Shown in pieces: positions 37,670 through 48,713 of a stretch of DNA of 64,000 nucleotides. The notes under the pieces are model-generated. The model was not told the origin of the DNA and ran no database searches. It worked only from the letters and a program-made list of their open reading frames with translations. The DNA is from Xanthomonas sacchari (GTDB taxonomy: Bacteria; Pseudomonadota; Gammaproteobacteria; Xanthomonadales; Xanthomonadaceae): positions 496,001 through 560,000 of the forward strand of contig NZ_CP132343.1 of NCBI RefSeq assembly GCF_040529065.1, given 5' to 3'. The stretch's first letter is position 1. Every line of letters begins with the position of its first letter. Position numbers and translations under genes: made by a program.

Positions 37670-39854
37670 CCGCCTGCGCGGCGGCGCGCAGCTTGGGCAG
37701 CAGGCGCAGGGTCAGCGCGAGCTGGTTGCGCACCAGCCGGCGCTTGGCCTCGTCGATGCCGTCCTCGCGCTCCAGCGCCTCGGCCAGGGCGATCTCGGCG
37801 GGTTCGTCGGCGGCCGGTAGCGTGCGTCGCTCGGCCAGTGCGTCGGCCAACGCGCCCAGCGCCTGCGGCAGGTAGTCGCCGGCGCGGGCGATGTCCGGAT
37901 CGGTCTCGCCGGCCAGCGCGGCGCGGTGCGCGCCCAGCGCCGACAGGTAGCCGAGCAGGGTGTTGGACAGGGCCAGGAAGCGGAAGCCGGCATCCAGGTT
38001 GCGGCGGTAGCGGCCGGGTTCGCGCAGCATGTTCGACAGCGCCACCGACAGCGCGGCGTCGGCGTTGTGCATGTCGCGGCGGGCGATGCGGTAGGGCAGG
38101 TCGTCGCGCATGCCGCTGCGGTACTGCTCCAGCACCTGCGCCAGGTAGCGCGCGCTGCTGGACAGCACCGTCGCCAGCACCTGGTGGAGGCGCCGGCCCT
38201 GCCAGTCCGGCAGGATCAGGAACGAGGCGGCGGCGGCGATCGCGCAGCCGATCAGGGTGTCGAGCAGGCGCGGCCAGATCAGCATGAAGCCGTCGCCGAT
38301 CAGGTTGAAGCAGAACAGCGCCATCACCGTGATCGCCGCGGTGGCGAGCATGTAGCGGTCGGTGCGGGTGACGAAGAACACCAGGGTGCCGAGCAGGGCG
38401 AACAGCAACTGCAGTTCGGTGCCGGGGAACAGCTGCATCAGTGCCCACGCCGCGCCCAGGCCGATCAGGGTGCCGGCCATGCGCTGAACCAGGCGCAGGC
38501 GGGTGGCGCCGTAGTTGGGGCGGCACACGAAGGCGGTGGTCAGCAGGATCCAGTAGCCGTTGCTGGCATGGATCGACTGCATGACGACGTAGCCCACCAC
38601 CAGCGCGATGGCCATGCGCAGGCCGTGCCGGAACAGCACCGAGCCGGGCGTGAGCTGCTGGCCGAGGCGCCGCAGCATCTCGCGCAGGGTGTGCGGCGAG
38701 GAGTCGCGCAGGCGGGTATCGAGGGTATCGCTGGTGGTATCCGATTGCGCGGCCTCGGCCAGGCGCCGCTCGATGCTGTGCAGGTTGGTCACCAGCAGCT
38801 CCAGCGAGCCCAGCAGGCGCGCCTGCCGCGGATCGGCGCGGGCGTGCAGGAAATCCAGCGACTGGCGCAGGTCGGTGGTGGCCTGCTGGGTCTGTTCGCC
38901 GTAGTCGAACGGCTGCCGCAGCCGGATCGCCTCGCCCAGCGCCGCGCAGGCCTTGCCCTGCAGGGCCAGCAGGCGCTGGCAGCGGTACAGCACGTCGCTG
39001 TGGAAGAACGCGTCGGTCAGCGCCTCGTACGGGTAGTGCGAGGAACTGGCGCGCTCGTGGAAGTCCTGCGCCATGTAGTACAGGCGGAAATACAGGCCCG
39101 ACTGCACGCCGGGCCGGCCGGAGCGGCCGAAGCGGCTGATGATCGCGGTCTTGGCCGCGTTCAGCGCCGCCACCACCCGCGCGTTCTGCTCGGCCAGCGC
39201 CAGCCGCCGCGCGTGCAGGTCGCTCTGCCGCACCGGCTCGAACAGGGCCGCCTTGCACCGCAGGTAGCGGCCCAATTCCAGGTACAGCCGCGACAGCCGC
39301 TCGCGTACCGGCCGGTTGGCGAACAGCACCGTCCACAGCACCGACAGCACGCCGTACCAACTGGCGCCCAGCAACAGCAGCGCCACGCCGTGCCAGGCGT
39401 CGCCGCCGACATGGCCGTTCTGGTTGCCGTGGTCCAGGCCGATCATCGCGTAGATGGCCAGCGCCACCGTGGCCTGGGCGATCGAAGCGTAGCGTTCGCC
39501 GAGCGCGCCGAGCAGGGTCAGGGCAAAGGTGGACAGCGCCAGGCCGGCGGCGAACGGCCACGGATACGGGAACAGCAGCACCACCGCGGCGGCGGCGGCG
39601 GCGAAGCACAGCAGCGACAGTAGCACCGACTTGATCCGGCCCAGCCAGTTGTCGTCGGTCTCGGCGATGGCGCTGGCGATGGTGCCCAGGAAGATCGCCG
39701 GCACCGCCTCCAGTTGCTGCAGATGCCAGCACACGCCCATCGCCACCGCCAGCGCGATGAACACGCGCAGCCCGTAGCTGGCCTTTTCGTGGGCCCACAG
39801 GCGGCTCAGGCGGGTTTCGATCGAGGGGGTCGGCACGGGGACACGATAGCGCAC
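37614..39854 (-). CDS. yccS: YccS-like FUSC family membrane protein
   Basis: 746 aa from a GTG at 39854 (another GTG at 39836 is equally possible). Two blocks of six TM helices separated by a long cytoplasmic region: N-terminal block about 25-170 and second block about 410-530 (LRMAIALVVGYVVMQSIHASNGYWILLTTAFVCRPNYGATRLR, the FUSC signature). Belongs to the YccS/YhfK group of putative aromatic-acid-exporter-like proteins. Ends inside the 3' end of the convergent MFS gene. Confidence 0.87.
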   Translation of the reverse strand: MRYRVPVPTPSIETRLSRLWAHEKASYGLRVFIALAVAMGVCWHLQQLEAVPAIFLGTIASAIAETDDNWLGRIKSVLLSLLCFAAAAAAVVLLFPYPWPFAAGLALSTFALTLLGALGERYASIAQATVALAIYAMIGLDHGNQNGHVGGDAWHGVALLLLGASWYGVLSVLWTVLFANRPVRERLSRLYLELGRYLRCKAALFEPVRQSDLHARRLALAEQNARVVAALNAAKTAIISRFGRSGRPGVQSGLYFRLYYMAQDFHERASSSHYPYEALTDAFFHSDVLYRCQRLLALQGKACAALGEAIRLRQPFDYGEQTQQATTDLRQSLDFLHARADPRQARLLGSLELLVTNLHSIERRLAEAAQSDTTSDTLDTRLRDSSPHTLREMLRRLGQQLTPGSVLFRHGLRMAIALVVGYVVMQSIHASNGYWILLTTAFVCRPNYGATRLRLVQRMAGTLIGLGAAWALMQLFPGTELQLLFALLGTLVFFVTRTDRYMLATAAITVMALFCFNLIGDGFMLIWPRLLDTLIGCAIAAAASFLILPDWQGRRLHQVLATVLSSSARYLAQVLEQYRSGMRDDLPYRIARRDMHNADAALSVALSNMLREPGRYRRNLDAGFRFLALSNTLLGYLSALGAHRAALAGETDPDIARAGDYLPQALGALADALAERRTLPAADEPAEIALAEALEREDGIDEAKRRLVRNQLALTLRLLPKLRAAAQAVSAAPVPPAPALAAPAAR

Positions 39855-39888
39855 CGTCGCTGTATGCGATCCCCTCTGAAAGGTTGGC

Positions 39889-40566
39889 TCAGACCGCGAG
39901 TTGCCGCAGGCGTGCGTCCAGCAGCGCCGGGAAGCGCTTGTACCAGGTCTGGTTGAGCGGCGAGGGATGCGGCAGCGGGTACAGCGTCACGCGGCGGGTG
40001 CGGCGGCCGTCCTCGCTGCGCAGCTCCACCTCGGTCTGCGCCTGGAAGCGGTCCTCGCGCGCCCAGAACGCGTCCAGCGCCGCACGCACCTCGCGCGGCT
40101 GGTCGATGCCGAACCACAGGAAGGCCTCGCGGCCGAGGGTGAGGATCGCGTGGCCGCGCCACTGCTCGAGCAGCAGGCGCCGCATCAGCGGGTGGAAGCG
40201 CCGCTTCACCGGCATCGACCACGCCTTGTTGCCCACCGGCTTGTACGGCACGGTGTTGAGCCAGAAGGCGACGCGGCCGGCCCTGAGCCCGGCGGCGAAG
40301 TCGGGCATCTCCTCGCCGTGGTGCAGGTGCCGGTACAGCGCCTTGCGCACCAGTTGGCCGCCGCTGCCGACGAAGGGTTCGCCGTGTTCCACCTCGCTGC
40401 GGCCCGGGTCGCGACCGAGGATGCACACCTTCGCATCGCGGCGGCCCAGGCCGATGATGGGATCGAACGGATCCTTGCCGCAGGCGGCGTAGGCCGCGGT
40501 GTCGATGCCGTCGGTCTGCGCGGCGAGCGCGCGGAAGCGGGTGCGGAGAGCGGGAGAGAGGGCCAT
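39889..40566 (-). CDS. Uracil-DNA glycosylase-family protein
   Basis: 225 aa with start at 40566. UDG-like fold motifs: CILGRDPGRSEVEHGEPFVGSGG (motif A of family 4/5-type enzymes), FWLNTVPYKPVGNKAWS, LTLGREAFLWFG, and the motif B equivalent PLPHPSPLNQTW. No Fe-S cysteine set of family 4 is seen, so it is a divergent member; activity on uracil is plausible, not shown. 34 bp upstream of the FUSC gene on the same strand. Confidence 0.82.
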   Translation of the reverse strand: MALSPALRTRFRALAAQTDGIDTAAYAACGKDPFDPIIGLGRRDAKVCILGRDPGRSEVEHGEPFVGSGGQLVRKALYRHLHHGEEMPDFAAGLRAGRVAFWLNTVPYKPVGNKAWSMPVKRRFHPLMRRLLLEQWRGHAILTLGREAFLWFGIDQPREVRAALDAFWAREDRFQAQTEVELRSEDGRRTRRVTLYPLPHPSPLNQTWYKRFPALLDARLRQLAV

Positions 40567-40635
40567 GGGGCGTGCGCGAACCGGTAGAGGATCAAAGCTA
40601 GCGCAGGGGTGATGGAGATTGCGTGGGCGCATTCG

Positions 40636-40805
40636 CAGGAGCGGCTTCAGCCGCGACCGGCGCTCCCGGTCAGACCCCTGTCGCGGCTCAAGCCGCTCCT
40701 ACAGGGAGCGGGCTGGGCATCCTTGTGGGAGGGACTTCAGTCCCGACGCGCGACGTTGTCAGCTGTGCTTTGGGCTTCGCTCGTCGCGGCTGAAGCCGCT
40801 CCCAC
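40636..40805. repeat. Four REP-like elements, two inverted pairs
   Basis: Copies at 40636-40657 and 40680-40702 (inverted pair, 22-bp gap) and at 40725-40747 and 40783-40805 (inverted pair; the first is the GTGGGAGGGACTTCAG variant). They fill the 252 bp between the UDG-like gene and the purD stop. Confidence 0.92.
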
Positions 40806-40818
40806 ACGTGGCGACGTG

Positions 40819-42108
40819 CTACGCCCCCTGCTCGCGCGCGATCGCGCGCCAGCCGATGTCGTGGCGGTGGAATTCGCTGGCCCAGTGGATCTGCGCCACG
40901 CCGGCGTAGGCATGGCGCTGCGCTTCGGCCACGCTCTCGCCCAGCGCCGCCACGCACAGCACGCGGCCGCCGGCGCTGAGCACGCGGCCCTGCGCGTCCA
41001 GCGTGGTGCCGGCATGGAACACCTTGGCGTTGGCCGGCACCGCGTCCAGGCCGGTGATCGCTTCGCCGGTGACCGGGGTCTCAGGATACGGCGCCGCCGC
41101 CAGCACCACGCCCAGCGACGGGCGCGGATCCCACTGCGCTTCGGTCGCGTGCAGGCGCTCGTCGAGCGCGGCGTCGAGCAGGTCGAGCAGGTCCGACTGC
41201 AGGCGCAGCATCACCGGCTGGGTTTCCGGGTCGCCGAAACGCACGTTGAATTCGATCACCTTGGGCGCGCCGCTGGCGTCGATCATCAGCCCGGCGTACA
41301 GGAAACCGGTGAACGGCACGCCGTCGGCGCGCATGCCGCGCACGGTCGGTTCCACCACTTCGCGCATCACGCGTGCGTGCACCTCGGGCGTCACCACCGG
41401 CGCTGGCGAGTACGCGCCCATGCCGCCGGTGTTGGGGCCGGTGTCGCCGTCGCCGACGCGCTTGTGGTCCTGGCTGGTGGCCATCGGCAACGCGGTGTGG
41501 CCGTCGACCATGGAGATGAAGCTGGCTTCCTCGCCGTCGAGGAATTCCTCGATCACCACGCGCGCGCCGGCGTCGCCGAAGGCGTTGCCGGAGAGCATGT
41601 CGCGCACCGCGGCCTCGGCCTCGTCCAGCGACATCGCCACGATCACGCCCTTGCCGGCGGCCAGGCCGTCGGCCTTGATCACGATCGGCGCGCCCTTGGC
41701 GCGGACATAGGCCAGCGCGGCCTCGACCTCGGTATGCACGGCGTAGAACGCGGTGGGAATGCCGTGGCGCTGCAGGAAATCCTTGGCGTAGGCCTTGCTG
41801 CCTTCCAACTGCGCGGCGGCGGCGCTGGGGCCGAAGATGCGCAGCCCCGCGGCGCGGAAGCGGTCGACCACGCCCAGCACCAGCGGCACTTCCGGCCCAA
41901 CCACGGTCAGCGCGACGCCTTCGTCCTGGGCCAGCGCCAGCAGGCCGTCGAGGTCGTTCACCTTGACCGCCACGTTGCGGCACTTGGCCTCGCTGGCGGT
42001 ACCGGCATTGCCGGGCGCCACCAGCACTTCGTCGACACGGGGGGACTGGGCCAGCTTCCAGGCCAGGGCGTGTTCGCGGCCGCCGGAGCCGATGACGAGC
42101 AGTTTCAT
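40819..42108 (-). CDS. purD: Phosphoribosylamine-glycine ligase
   Basis: 429 aa ATP-grasp enzyme of purine synthesis. [19 protein letters not shown] start, [14 protein letters not shown] (ATP loop), [17 protein letters not shown], and [12 protein letters not shown] (metal/substrate). Terminal gene of the purH-lipoprotein-purD unit, typical order for xanthomonads. Confidence 0.97.
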   Translation of the reverse strand: MKLLVIGSGGREHALAWKLAQSPRVDEVLVAPGNAGTASEAKCRNVAVKVNDLDGLLALAQDEGVALTVVGPEVPLVLGVVDRFRAAGLRIFGPSAAAAQLEGSKAYAKDFLQRHGIPTAFYAVHTEVEAALAYVRAKGAPIVIKADGLAAGKGVIVAMSLDEAEAAVRDMLSGNAFGDAGARVVIEEFLDGEEASFISMVDGHTALPMATSQDHKRVGDGDTGPNTGGMGAYSPAPVVTPEVHARVMREVVEPTVRGMRADGVPFTGFLYAGLMIDASGAPKVIEFNVRFGDPETQPVMLRLQSDLLDLLDAALDERLHATEAQWDPRPSLGVVLAAAPYPETPVTGEAITGLDAVPANAKVFHAGTTLDAQGRVLSAGGRVLCVAALGESVAEAQRHAYAGVAQIHWASEFHRHDIGWRAIAREQGA

Positions 42109-42163
42109 CGCGGAATTCCAGATTGCAGGGGAAAGGGGAACGGCTGCACCGGGCGCGCGTGCC

Positions 42164-43015
42164 TCATGCACAGCCTTCGCGTTGCAGCGCTTCGGGGAAA
42201 TGGTAGGTCCAGGTCTTCGTGTCCAGCACGAAGCGGTGTTCGCGCTGGACCTGACGCTGGCCACAATCCACGCCGGTTTCCTCGATCAGCAGCGGCCAGA
42301 CGCGGGCGGCGGGGTCGCGGTCGTCGAAGCGCAGGGCGAAGTCGAGGTCGAACTGGCCGGCCTTGCAGTCCGCAGCCGCATCTGCGGCGTCGCAGTCGGC
42401 GGCGGCGCCGTTGTCGATGTGGCTGCGCAGGCTGCCGGCATCGACCAGGCCCTTGGGGCCGGGCAGGATCAGCGTTTGCGATTGCAGCGCGTAGCCCTGG
42501 CCAAACCAGCCGTCCTCGACGCGGAACCCGTAGAAATCGCTGCCGGCGCGGACGATGCCGACCTCGCCCGGCTGGCCGTTGCTGCCGTAAGTGCCGCCGG
42601 TGCGCTCGGCGGCGACGGCGAAGCCCTGGCCCTCGGGACGCAGCACGTAGAAGTCGATGGTGCCCGGCTCCGGATGGCCTGCATCGCGCAGCGTGCCGCA
42701 CACCGCCAGCAACTGCTGCCAGCCGTCGCCGATGACCACCGGCTGTTCGACGCAGACCTGCCAGTCCACCGCATGGCGCGCGCCATCCTGGGTCCACTGT
42801 CCCGGCCAGTGCCCGGCGAGCATGGCGGCGCTGCCGTAGCGCTGCTGCAGGAACGCCTGCAGCCGCGCGGTGCGGCTGACGTGGGCCGGCGCTGCGGCGC
42901 TGGCGGGCGCAGGTGCCGCGCTGGGTGCGGGCGTCGCGGCCGGCTTGCAGCCGCCGAGCACGAGCACGCCGGCCAGGGCCAGCACGGCGTGCGGACGGGG
43001 CGCGACAGCGGACAT
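42164..43015 (-). CDS. Putative lipoprotein of unknown function
   Basis: 283 aa with start at 43015. Signal with lipobox [11 protein letters not shown] (Cys at residue 23), then an Ala/Pro-rich linker and a soluble domain with four further Cys ([27 protein letters not shown]) and a late [21 protein letters not shown] segment. No family recognised. Sits between purH and purD with short gaps, so transcribed with them. Confidence 0.75.
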   Translation of the reverse strand: MSAVAPRPHAVLALAGVLVLGGCKPAATPAPSAAPAPASAAAPAHVSRTARLQAFLQQRYGSAAMLAGHWPGQWTQDGARHAVDWQVCVEQPVVIGDGWQQLLAVCGTLRDAGHPEPGTIDFYVLRPEGQGFAVAAERTGGTYGSNGQPGEVGIVRAGSDFYGFRVEDGWFGQGYALQSQTLILPGPKGLVDAGSLRSHIDNGAAADCDAADAAADCKAGQFDLDFALRFDDRDPAARVWPLLIEETGVDCGQRQVQREHRFVLDTKTWTYHFPEALQREGCA

Positions 43016-43032
43016 GCGCAGCGCTCCGGGAC

Positions 43033-44616
43033 TCAGTGCCGGAAGTGGCGCACGCCGGTAAACACCATGGCGATGCCGTGCTCGTCGGCCGCGGCGATGA
43101 CCTCGGCGTCGCGCATCGAACCGCCCGGCTGGATCACCGCCTTGATGCCGGCCGCGGCGGCGGCGTCGATGCCGTCGCGGAACGGGAAGAACGCATCGGA
43201 GGCCATCACCGAGCCTTCCACGGCCAGGCCGGCGTCGGTGGCCTTGATCCCGGCGATGCGCGCCGAGTACACCCGGCTCATCTGCCCGGCGCCGACGCCG
43301 ATGGTGCGGTGGTCCTTGGCGTAGACGATGGCGTTGGACTTGACGTACTTGGCCACCTTCCACGCGAACAGCAGGTCGTCGAACTGCGCCTCGGTCGGCG
43401 CCAGTCGGGTCACCACCTTCAACGCGTCGCGCGGCACCACGTGCGCGTCGCTGGTCTGCAGCAGGATGCCGGAGCCGACGCGCTTGCTGTCGATGCCGTA
43501 GGCGCCGTCGCCGGCGGGGATGCGCAGCACGCGCACGTTGGCCTTCTTCTTGGCGTACTCCAGCGCGGCGTCGTCGTAGTCGGGGGCGATCAGCACCTCG
43601 ACGAACTGGCGGTCCAGGATCGCCTGCGCGGTGGCCGCATCCAGCCGCCGGTTGAAGGCGATGATGCCGCCGAAGGCGCTGGTCGGGTCGGTGGCGTAGG
43701 CCAGTTCGTAGGCGTCGCCGCAGCCGGCGCCGACCGCCACGCCGCAGGGATTGGCGTGCTTGACGATGACGCAGGCCGGCGCGTCGAACTGGCGCACGCA
43801 TTCCCAGGCCGCATCGCTGTCGGCGATGTTGTTGTAGGACAGCTCCTTGCCCTGCAACTGGGTGAAGGTGGCCAGGGTGCCGGGCGTGGGCTGCAGGTCG
43901 CGGTAGAACGCGGCCTGCTGGTGCGGGTTCTCGCCGTAGCGCAGTTCCATCACCTTGACGAAGCTGGAGTTCATCTGCGCCGGGAACGGACTGCGCGTGG
44001 GCACGGCGGCGTCGCTGGCGGTGACAGCGGACAGGTAGTTGCTGATCGCCGCATCGTACTGGGCCACGCGGTTGAACGCGGCCACCGCCAGGGCGAAGCG
44101 CTTGGCCGCCGACAGCCGGCCGTCATTGGCTTCCAGCTCGGCCAGCAGCTCGGCGTACTGCGCCGGGTCGGTGGCCACGGCCACGCGGGCGAAGTTCTTG
44201 GCCGCCGAGCGCAGCATCGCCGGGCCGCCGATGTCGATGTTCTCCACCGCGTCGGCGAGCGTGCAGTCGGCCTTGGCGGTGACCGCCTCGAACGGATACA
44301 GGTTGAGCACCAGCAGGTCGATCGCGGCGATGCCGTGTTCGGCCATCACCGCATCATCGGTGCCGGCGCGGCCGAGCAGCCCGCCGTGCACCAGCGGGTG
44401 CAGGGTCTTGACCCGGCCGTCCATCATTTCCGGGAAGCCGGTCAGTTCGGACACGTCCTTCACCGCCAGCCCGGCCTCGCGCAGCGCCTTGGCGGTGCCG
44501 CCGGTGGACAGCAGTTCGACGTTGCGCGCGGCCAGCGCGCGGGCCAGGTCGATCAGGCCGGTCTTGTCGGAAACGGACAGCAACGCCCGGCGCACGGGCA
44601 GGAAATCGGAGGACAT
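43033..44616 (-). CDS. purH: AICAR transformylase / IMP cyclohydrolase
   Basis: 527 aa bifunctional enzyme for the last two steps of IMP synthesis. N-terminal MGS-like cyclohydrolase domain ([41 protein letters not shown]) and C-terminal transformylase domain ([27 protein letters not shown]). The 327 bp upstream to the divergent ynbA-like gene (44617-44943) hold no gene or repeat that I recognise, only promoter space. Confidence 0.97.
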   Translation of the reverse strand: MSSDFLPVRRALLSVSDKTGLIDLARALAARNVELLSTGGTAKALREAGLAVKDVSELTGFPEMMDGRVKTLHPLVHGGLLGRAGTDDAVMAEHGIAAIDLLVLNLYPFEAVTAKADCTLADAVENIDIGGPAMLRSAAKNFARVAVATDPAQYAELLAELEANDGRLSAAKRFALAVAAFNRVAQYDAAISNYLSAVTASDAAVPTRSPFPAQMNSSFVKVMELRYGENPHQQAAFYRDLQPTPGTLATFTQLQGKELSYNNIADSDAAWECVRQFDAPACVIVKHANPCGVAVGAGCGDAYELAYATDPTSAFGGIIAFNRRLDAATAQAILDRQFVEVLIAPDYDDAALEYAKKKANVRVLRIPAGDGAYGIDSKRVGSGILLQTSDAHVVPRDALKVVTRLAPTEAQFDDLLFAWKVAKYVKSNAIVYAKDHRTIGVGAGQMSRVYSARIAGIKATDAGLAVEGSVMASDAFFPFRDGIDAAAAAGIKAVIQPGGSMRDAEVIAAADEHGIAMVFTGVRHFRH

Positions 44617-44943
44617 GGGGCAGGGCGGGGGCAGCGGAACGGGCCGCCATTGTAGGCGCTGAGGCCCGGCGACGCCCGGCCGGCGCGCGTGCCGGACGCG
44701 CGGATCGTGCCGATGCGCCCCGGTCGGGGCGATCGCGCCGAGGGCGAGCGCCCGTGCGTAGCAGCGCTTCGGCGCCGCAGACGCTGCGCGACAATCCGCC
44801 GCGCGTCGACGACGCACACCGTTGCCTGTGCCGCTGCGCGCGCCGCCTGCCTTGGGCATCGTGGGTTGCGCGCCATCGCGCGCGCCGCCGCTGCGATGCA
44901 TTAGGCTGTCGCCGCCCCCGCCCTCGCCGCCAGGACCACGCGC

Positions 44944-45558
44944 GTGTCGATCTATGCCCTCAAAGGACGTTTCCAGGACCTGCTGCGGCCCGGCGTGCGG
45001 GTGCTGTACCGGCTCGGCGTCACCGCCAATCAGGTGACCGCGGCCGCGGCGCTGGTGTCGCTGCTGGTCGCCGCGCTGGTCTATGCGCAAGGCGCGGCGC
45101 AGCCGCTGTGGTACGCGCTGCTGCCGCTGTGGATGCTGCTGCGGATGGCCTTGAACGCGGTGGACGGCATGCTGGCGCGCGAGTTCGGCCAGCAGTCGCG
45201 GCTGGGCGCCTACCTCAACGAACTGTGCGACGTGGTCGCCGATGCGGCGCTGTACCTGAGCCTGCTCGGCGTGCCCGGCGTCGGTGCCGGCTGGTTGTGG
45301 CTGATGGCGCTGACCGCGGCGTTGACCGAATATGCCGGCGTGCTCGGGCTGATGGTCGGCGCCAGCCGTCGCTACGATGGGCCGATGGGCAAGAGCGACC
45401 GTGCCTTCGTCGTCGGGCTGATCGGCGTGCTGCTGGCCGGCGCCTGGATCGGCGCGGCCACGGTCACGGCCATCGCCATGGCCGTGGCGCTGTTGTGCGC
45501 GGCGACCGTGCTGCGCCGGGTCGCGGCGGGATTGCGCGAGGCGGCTGCGCGCGCGTGA
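44944..45558 (+). CDS. ynbA: CDP-alcohol phosphatidyltransferase, YnbA type
   Basis: 204 aa from GTG at 44944, with several TM helices. Matches E. coli YnbA along its length ([17 protein letters not shown], then LGVTANQVT, and [12 protein letters not shown] near residue 140). The CDP-alcohol motif reads NAVDGMLAR, then x8-G-x3-N-x3-D: Asn stands at the D1 and D3 metal-ligand positions. The family joins a CDP-activated lipid to an alcohol, but this subfamily is uncharacterised and the substitutions leave activity uncertain. First gene of an eight-gene operon of phospholipid-type enzymes. Confidence 0.85.
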   Translation: MSIYALKGRFQDLLRPGVRVLYRLGVTANQVTAAAALVSLLVAALVYAQGAAQPLWYALLPLWMLLRMALNAVDGMLAREFGQQSRLGAYLNELCDVVADAALYLSLLGVPGVGAGWLWLMALTAALTEYAGVLGLMVGASRRYDGPMGKSDRAFVVGLIGVLLAGAWIGAATVTAIAMAVALLCAATVLRRVAAGLREAAARA

Positions 45559-45624
45559 GCGGGGGCGCGGCCGATGCGGCCGCGGGACACAGTGGATTCA
45601 CGGCAGACAGGACATCGGCAACGG

Positions 45625-47379
45625 ATGCGGCAGGTCAACGAAAGCGAATTCGTCAGTTTCGACGGCACACGGTTGTTCTACCGGCACTGGCCGGCCACCG
45701 CGCCGGTGGCACCGCCCAGGGCGATCGTGCTGCTGCATCGCGGCCACGAACATTCCGGGCGGGTCGCGCATCTGGCCGAGGAACTGGGCCTGGACGACTG
45801 CGCGGTGTTCGCGTGGGATGCGCGCGGCAACGGCCGCTCGCCCGGCGCGCGCGGCGATGCCCCCGGCTTCCCGGCGCTGGTGCGCGACCTGGACCGCTTC
45901 GTCGCGCACATCGGCGAGGTCCACGGCGTCGCCGTGCAGGACATTGTGGTGATCGCGCAGAGCGTGGGGGCGGTGGTCGCCAGCACCTGGGTGCACGACT
46001 ACGCGCCGCCGCTGCGCGCGCTGGTGCTGGCCTCGCCGGCGTTCAAGGTCAAGCTGTACGTGCCGTTCGCGCGGCCCGGGCTGGCCCTGATGCAGACGCT
46101 GCGCGGCAATTTTTTCGTCAACAGCTACGTCAAGCCGCAGTGGCTGACCCACGACCCGGCGCGGGTCGAGAGCTACCGCACTGATCCGCTGATCACCCGG
46201 CCGATCTCGGTGCGGGTGCTGCTGGGCCTGTACGCGGCGGCCGACCGCGTGGTCGGCGATGCGCAGGCGATCACCGTGCCGGTGCAGTTGCTGGTGTCCG
46301 GCAGCGATTTCGTGGTGCACCGCGGGCCGCAGGACCGCTTCTACGAGCGCCTGTCCTCGCCGGTGAAGGAGCGCCACCTGCTGCCCGGTTTCTTCCACGA
46401 CACCCTGGGCGAGCGCGACCGCGCACCGGCGCTGGCGCAGATCCGCCGCTTCGTGCGCGATCGCTTCGCCGAGGTGCCGGCGCTGCCCAGCCTGCGCCAC
46501 GCGCACCGCCGCGGGCCGACCTTCGAGGAAGCCGAGCGCCTGGCCTGGCCGCCGCAGCGCTACAGCCTGCAGGACCTGCGCTGGCGCGGCGTGCGCGCTG
46601 GGCTGCGCCTGGGCGGACAGCTCTCCGAAGGCATTGCCCTCGGCCTGCAGACCGGCTTCGATTCCGGCAGCACGCTGGACTACATCTACCGCGACCAGGC
46701 GGCCGGGCGCGGCCCGCTGGGGCGGATGATCGACCGCAACTACTTGGATGCGATCGGCTGGCGCGGCATCCGCGTGCGCCGCCAGCATCTCCACGAACTG
46801 TTGGGCCTGGCGATGCAGCGGCTGCGCGCCGCGGGCCTGCCGGTGCGCGCGCTGGACATCGCCGCCGGCCACGGCCGCTACGTGCTGGAAGCGCTGGCCG
46901 GCGGCAGCCAGCGCGCCGATGCGATCCTGCTGCGCGATTTCAGCCCGTTGAACGTGGAGCAGGGCCGCGCGCTGATTGCCGCACTCGGCGCCACCGATAT
47001 CGCCCGCTTCGAGCAGGGCGACGCCTTCGACCGCGACGCGTTGGCGGCGTTGCAGCCGCGGCCGACGCTGGCCGTGGTGTCGGGTCTGTACGAGCTGTTC
47101 CCGGACAACGACCAGGTGCTGCGCTCGCTGCAGGGCGTGGCTGCGGCGGTAGAGCCGGGCGGCTACCTGGCCTACACCGGCCAGCCCTGGCATCCGCAGC
47201 TGGAATTCATCGCCCGTGCGCTGACCAGCCACCGCGGCGGTGCGGCCTGGGTGATGCGCCGGCGCACCCAGCAGGAGATGGATGAACTGGTGCGCACGGC
47301 CGGCTTCCGCAAGCTGGAGCAGCGCATCGACGAGTGGGGCATCTTCACCGTGTCGCTGGCGCAGCGGATCGCGCCATGA
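45625..47379 (+). CDS. ynbC: Bifunctional alpha/beta hydrolase / SAM methyltransferase, YnbC type
   Basis: 584 aa from ATG at 45625. N-terminal monoacylglycerol-lipase-like hydrolase (IVLLHRGHEHSGRVAHL, FAWDARGNGRSPG, nucleophile S113 in VVIAQSVGAVVA, then KVKLYVPFARPGLAL), C-terminal class I methyltransferase with the SAM loop LDIAAGHGRYVLEAL near residue 410. Same two-domain arrangement and length as E. coli YnbC. Likely acts on a lipid head group or acyl chain; substrate unknown. 66 bp after ynbA and overlapping ynbD by ATGA. Confidence 0.9.
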   Translation: MRQVNESEFVSFDGTRLFYRHWPATAPVAPPRAIVLLHRGHEHSGRVAHLAEELGLDDCAVFAWDARGNGRSPGARGDAPGFPALVRDLDRFVAHIGEVHGVAVQDIVVIAQSVGAVVASTWVHDYAPPLRALVLASPAFKVKLYVPFARPGLALMQTLRGNFFVNSYVKPQWLTHDPARVESYRTDPLITRPISVRVLLGLYAAADRVVGDAQAITVPVQLLVSGSDFVVHRGPQDRFYERLSSPVKERHLLPGFFHDTLGERDRAPALAQIRRFVRDRFAEVPALPSLRHAHRRGPTFEEAERLAWPPQRYSLQDLRWRGVRAGLRLGGQLSEGIALGLQTGFDSGSTLDYIYRDQAAGRGPLGRMIDRNYLDAIGWRGIRVRRQHLHELLGLAMQRLRAAGLPVRALDIAAGHGRYVLEALAGGSQRADAILLRDFSPLNVEQGRALIAALGATDIARFEQGDAFDRDALAALQPRPTLAVVSGLYELFPDNDQVLRSLQGVAAAVEPGGYLAYTGQPWHPQLEFIARALTSHRGGAAWVMRRRTQQEMDELVRTAGFRKLEQRIDEWGIFTVSLAQRIAP

Positions 47380-48713
47380 GCATGGCGGCCGCGCGGCCGT
47401 GGCGGCGTGCGCTGGCCTGGCTGGCGCTGCTGGGGCCGTTCTTCTTCCTCAGCTACGGCCTGGCCAACACCCTGGCCGCGCGCCGTGCCGAGGTGCCGTC
47501 GTTGCCGTTCGCCTGGGAAAGCCACATCCCGTTCTGGCCGTGGACCATCGTCCCGTACTGGTCGATCGACCTGTTCTACGTGATCTCGTTCTTCGTCTGC
47601 CGCACGCGCGCCGAGCTGGACACGCATGCGCGGCGCCTGCTCACCGCGCAACTGCTGGCGGTGGCTTGCTTCCTGCTGTGGCCGCTGCGCTTTGGCTTCG
47701 AACGGCCGCCGACCGAGGGCGTGTTCGGCTGGCTGTTCGCGGTGCTGCTCGGCTTCGACAAGCCGTTCAACCAGGCGCCGTCGCTGCACATCGTGCTGCT
47801 GGTGGTGCTGTGGGTGCGCTATGCGCAGCACCTGCACGGGCTGGCGCGGTGGGCCCTGCACGGCTGGTTCGCGCTGATCGGGTTATCGGTGCTGACCACC
47901 TACCAGCATCACTTCCTCGACGTGCCCACCGGCCTGGCCGCGGGCTGGCTCTGCGTGTGGCTGTGGCCGGAGCGCATCGCCGCGCCGTGGCGGGCCGCGG
48001 CGCCGGCGCGCGATCCGCGGCGCTGGCGCCTGGCTGCGCTGTACCTGCTCGGCAGCGCGGCCTGCGCGGCTGCCGCGCGCGCGCTCGGTGGCGCCGGCTG
48101 GTGGCTGCTGTGGCCGGCGCTGTCGCTGCTGCTGGTCGCGCTCAGTTATGCGCTGCTCGGCCCGCTGGGCCTGCAGAAACGTGACGATGGCCGCCTGAGC
48201 CTGGCCGCCCGCTGGCTGTATGCGCCGTACCTGGCCGCTGCCTGGCTCAACTCGCGCGCCTGGACCTGGCGCGATCCGGCGCCGCGCGCGATCGTCGACG
48301 GCGTCTGGCTCGGGCGCCTGCCCGGTCGCGGCGAGCGCACGCGTTTCGCCGCGGTGGTCGATGTCAGTGCGGAACTGTCGTTGCGCGAGGCGCAGGCGCA
48401 CGACCGCGTGGTGCCGATGCTGGACCTGGTGGCGCCGCCGGCCGCGGCCTTGCGCATGGCCGCCGACGCGATCGAAGCGGCGCGCGCACACGGCCACGTG
48501 CTGGCCTGCTGCGCGCTGGGCTATTCGCGCAGCGCGGCAGCAGTGGCTACCTGGCTGCTGCGCAGCGGCCGCGCCACCAGCGTGGACGAGGCGCTGGCGC
48601 TGTTGCGAGCGCACGCGCCACGGATCGTGCTGGGACCGGCGCAGCGTGCCGCCATCGCCGCCGCCTGCACCACATCACCGGCGCTGCTGCAGGCGCAGGA
48701 GCTGCCGGCATGA
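47376..48713 (+). CDS. ynbD: PAP2 / dual-specificity phosphatase fusion, YnbD type
   Basis: 445 aa from ATG at 47376 (overlaps ynbC stop). An N-terminal PAP2-like membrane domain with SLHIV (H138) and YQHHFLDVPTG (H178-x3-D182), more hydrophobic helices, and a C-terminal dual-specificity/tyrosine-phosphatase loop CCALGYSRSA (C379, R385). The same fusion occurs in E. coli YnbD. It could dephosphorylate a phosphatidyl-alcohol phosphate or lipid phosphate made by the operon. Overlaps the next gene by ATGA. Confidence 0.9.
   Translation: MSMAAARPWRRALAWLALLGPFFFLSYGLANTLAARRAEVPSLPFAWESHIPFWPWTIVPYWSIDLFYVISFFVCRTRAELDTHARRLLTAQLLAVACFLLWPLRFGFERPPTEGVFGWLFAVLLGFDKPFNQAPSLHIVLLVVLWVRYAQHLHGLARWALHGWFALIGLSVLTTYQHHFLDVPTGLAAGWLCVWLWPERIAAPWRAAAPARDPRRWRLAALYLLGSAACAAAARALGGAGWWLLWPALSLLLVALSYALLGPLGLQKRDDGRLSLAARWLYAPYLAAAWLNSRAWTWRDPAPRAIVDGVWLGRLPGRGERTRFAAVVDVSAELSLREAQAHDRVVPMLDLVAPPAAALRMAADAIEAARAHGHVLACCALGYSRSAAAVATWLLRSGRATSVDEALALLRAHAPRIVLGPAQRAAIAAACTTSPALLQAQELPA

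Noticed and set aside
44617-44943. Small gene between purH and ynbA
   Set aside because: Open frames here are Arg-rich shadows with no start site or family features.
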